DNA from: Phycisphaerales bacterium
GTDB taxonomy: Bacteria > Planctomycetota > Phycisphaerae > UBA1845
Length of the DNA stretch: 64,000 nucleotides
NCBI GenBank assembly: GCA_020852275.1
Contig: JADZBE010000039.1
Span: 219,606-283,605, forward strand
Direction of reading: 5' to 3'
The notes beneath the pieces are model-generated. The model was not told the DNA's origin, did not search any database, and worked only from the letters and a program-made list of their open reading frames with translations. The position numbers and the translations under genes were made by a program. Below are positions 62,121 through 64,000 of this stretch, in pieces (the first letter of the stretch is position 1; each line of letters starts with the position of its first letter).

Positions 62121-63578
62121 TCATCCGTCAACCAGCTTGACGCACACGTTCTTCATCTCCGTGAAGAACCGCAGCGCCTCGTCGCCGCCTTCGCGTCCTA
62201 CGCCGCTTTGCTTCATGCCGCCGAACGGCACGCGCAGGTCGCGCACCAGCCAGCAGTTTACCCACACCGTCCCCGCCGCCACTCGATCCGCCACGCGATG
62301 CGCCCGGTCCAGATCGCGCGTCCACAGCGTGGCCGACAGCCCATACGCCGTTCCGTTCGCCAGCTCGACCGCTTCCGACTCATCGCGGAACGACTGGATC
62401 GTCACCACCGGGCCGAAGATTTCCTCCCGGTTCGTGCGGCACTGGGGTCCAAGCCCCGTGATGACGGTGGGCATGAAGAAGTACCCGCCGGCGCAGCGCT
62501 CGCTGACGCGCGGCGCGACCTCGCCGCCGCACGCGATCGTCCCGCCCTCCTCGCGCGCCAGCCGGACGTACGAGCGCACTTTCTCATAATGCGCCGCGGA
62601 GACCAGCGCGCCGAGATCCGTGCCGGCTTCCAGCGGATCGCCGACCTTCAGCGCCGTCGCGCCGCGGAGAAATCGTTCAAGGAATTCCTCATACAATGGC
62701 GCTTCCACAAGAATCCGCGACCCGCACAGGCATATCTGCCCCTGATTGGAATACGCCGCGCGAAGGCTGACCGCCACGGCCTCATCCACGCGCGCGTCCG
62801 CGAACACGATGTTGGGGTTCTTGCCGCCCAGCTCCAGCGCGAGCTTCTTAAACATCGGCGCGGCCACCGCGGCGATGCCCGCGCCCGTCCGCGTCCCGCC
62901 GGTGAACGAAATCGTCGGCACGCCCGGATGCGCCGCCAGCGCCGCGCCCGCTTTCGCGCCGGCGCCGTGCACGATGTTCAGCACGCCCGGCGGCAGACCG
63001 GCTTCGATGCAGATGCCGCTCAGCATGAACGCGGTCATCGGCGTGACCTCGGAGGGCTTGGCCACCACCGTGTTCCCCGTGGCGAGCGCGGGCGCGACCT
63101 TCCACGTCAGCAGATACAGCGGCAGGTTCCACGGCGAGATCGCGCCGGCCACGCCGCGCGGGCGGCGCAGCGTGAAGTTCATCGCCTGCCGGTCGGTGAC
63201 ATGCAGCTCGGATTTTTCATGCAGAATCGCCGTGGCGAAGAAGCGGAAGTTCTTCGCCGCGCGCGGAATGTCCATCGTCCGGGCCAGCGCGAGCGGTTTG
63301 CCGGTGTCGATCGACTCGGCCCGCGCCAGCTCTTCGAGCCGCGCTTCGATCAGGTCCGCCATCCTGAGCATGACGCGGCAGCGCTGCTCCGCCGGCGCAT
63401 TCGACCATTCGGGAAAAGCCCTGGCCGCCGCCTCCACCGCCGCGTTGACGTCGCGCTCGTCGCTGTCCGGCACCCGCGAGTAAGCCCTGCCCGTGGCCGG
63501 CTCGATGTTGTCCAGATACGCCCCGCCGACCGGCTCGACGAGACGACCATCCATGAGATTGGAAAGGGTTTGCATCAT
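62121..63578 (-). CDS. NAD(P)-dependent aldehyde dehydrogenase
   Basis: 485 residues, start ATG 63578 (second ATG one codon later). ALDH superfamily; catalytic Cys in NQGQICLCGSR, general base Glu in LELGGKNPNIVF, NAD loop SFTGGTRTGAGIA, and FGPVVTIQSF. ISPWNLPLYLLTWKVAPALATGN resembles the 2-hydroxymuconic semialdehyde and 2-aminomuconate semialdehyde dehydrogenases, so aromatic breakdown is a possible role, but no other pathway genes are near. The reading frame continues into repeat DNA upstream, which I exclude. The remaining 420 bp to the window end are repeats. Confidence 0.92.
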   Translation of the reverse strand: MMQTLSNLMDGRLVEPVGGAYLDNIEPATGRAYSRVPDSDERDVNAAVEAAARAFPEWSNAPAEQRCRVMLRMADLIEARLEELARAESIDTGKPLALARTMDIPRAAKNFRFFATAILHEKSELHVTDRQAMNFTLRRPRGVAGAISPWNLPLYLLTWKVAPALATGNTVVAKPSEVTPMTAFMLSGICIEAGLPPGVLNIVHGAGAKAGAALAAHPGVPTISFTGGTRTGAGIAAVAAPMFKKLALELGGKNPNIVFADARVDEAVAVSLRAAYSNQGQICLCGSRILVEAPLYEEFLERFLRGATALKVGDPLEAGTDLGALVSAAHYEKVRSYVRLAREEGGTIACGGEVAPRVSERCAGGYFFMPTVITGLGPQCRTNREEIFGPVVTIQSFRDESEAVELANGTAYGLSATLWTRDLDRAHRVADRVAAGTVWVNCWLVRDLRVPFGGMKQSGVGREGGDEALRFFTEMKNVCVKLVDG

Positions 63579-64000
63579 GCTGTGGCGGATTGTACCGCGG
63601 TTCGGGGGCGATGCTCCGGGCAAACCTTGGCGAACCCATACTGACCAACGCAGATTCGGCGCGGGGCCCGGGTCCGAAGCAAGGTACCCCTGGACCGCGG
63701 AAACAGACGTCCGTCGCTCATCGCCCACCGCCCGGCGAACACGGTGGATCAGCCGTCGGGTGGCATGGCCTGCGGTACTTCGCTGGCCATGTCCTTGCCC
63801 TGTTCCCCATGGCCGGCGACATGGCCTGCGGTACTCCGCTGGCCACGGTCTTGCCCCGATCGCGAAGGCGAGTGGGTGGCATGGCCTGCGGTACTCCGCT
63901 GGCCATGTCTTCGCCTCGTTCGCCACGGTCAAGCGAGTACGCCGGATCGTGCCCCCCAGTCTCTCTTCAGTGAGCTTCCCTGGGTTCCGGGTTGATGCCG
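63579..64000. other. Gene-free end of window, repeat DNA
   Basis: No gene is supported. Carries the tandem element at 63762-63908 and a diverged inverted copy of the 22-bp GAGTACGCC element (63935-63953). Confidence 0.65.
63762..63908. repeat. Tandem palindrome GGCATGGCCTGCGGTACTCC (three copies)
   Basis: Copies at about 63762, 63819 and 63878, each reading CATGGCCTGCGGTACT(C/T)CGCTGGCCA(T/C)G. Each copy forms a hairpin around CGGTACTCCG. Spacing is 57-59 bp, with variable filler between. Confidence 0.88.

Noticed and set aside
63579..63932. 118-residue N-terminal extension of the aldehyde dehydrogenase
   Set aside because: It is translated from the tandem palindrome (WPAEYRRPC repeats); family proteins start at the ATG at 63578.

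Overview
The window is high-GC DNA that looks like a planctomycete, probably the Phycisphaerae or a neighbouring class. This is inferred from four things: a cell-division/wall (dcw) cluster with no ftsA or ftsZ, many secreted Cys-containing proteins of unknown function, dispersed palindromes of the GGTTGGAAACC kind, and paired zinc-ribbon/membrane proteins. No rRNA is present to confirm it. One tRNA gene, tRNA-Thr(UGU), is present.

Layout. 0-1.3 kb: glyA. 1.5-16.8 kb: an accessory island. A type III restriction-modification pair (mod/res) is followed by three tandem paralogues, each a secreted protein with 12 Kelch-like WEWDG repeats and the same C-terminal domain. Then come a small toxin-like ORF and a large single-chain type IIG restriction-methylase on the minus strand. 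Short relics of the Kelch proteins' C-terminal domain lie next to both restriction modules, so the island appears to have been built in, and cut out of, an older Kelch array. 17-32 kb: a zinc-ribbon membrane protein, purE and mtnA (overlapping), two small secreted proteins, a YhcH-family protein, a tricorn-like protease, a PDZ protein, a secreted protein carrying a divergent copy of the Kelch C-terminal domain, a Sir2 deacylase and a TolC-like lipoprotein. 32-40 kb: tRNA-Thr, a histidine kinase/response regulator pair, two exported proteins, a histone-deacetylase-family enzyme and a GT4 glycosyltransferase.

40-58 kb is a dcw cluster in the order mraZ, rsmH, a LysM protein, ftsL-like, ftsI, murE, murF, mraY, ftsW, murG, murC, murB, ddl, ftsQ-like. 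It supplies almost the whole cytoplasmic route to lipid II (meso-DAP type, from the DNPR motif in MurE), plus the flippase-side SEDS protein and a transpeptidase. murD is missing from its usual place between mraY and ftsW, and metG follows where ftsA/ftsZ would be expected. Most spacers in the cluster hold a different short repeat family, and one repeat has entered metG in frame. 60-64 kb: a DUF2752 protein, a second zinc-ribbon membrane protein, an aldehyde dehydrogenase and a tandem palindromic repeat.

The observations I would follow first are the C-terminal domain shared by the Kelch proteins, the 28-kb protein and the relics; the repeat-derived insertion inside metG; the FtsZ-less, MurD-less dcw cluster; and the unexplained 570-bp gap between mraZ and rsmH.
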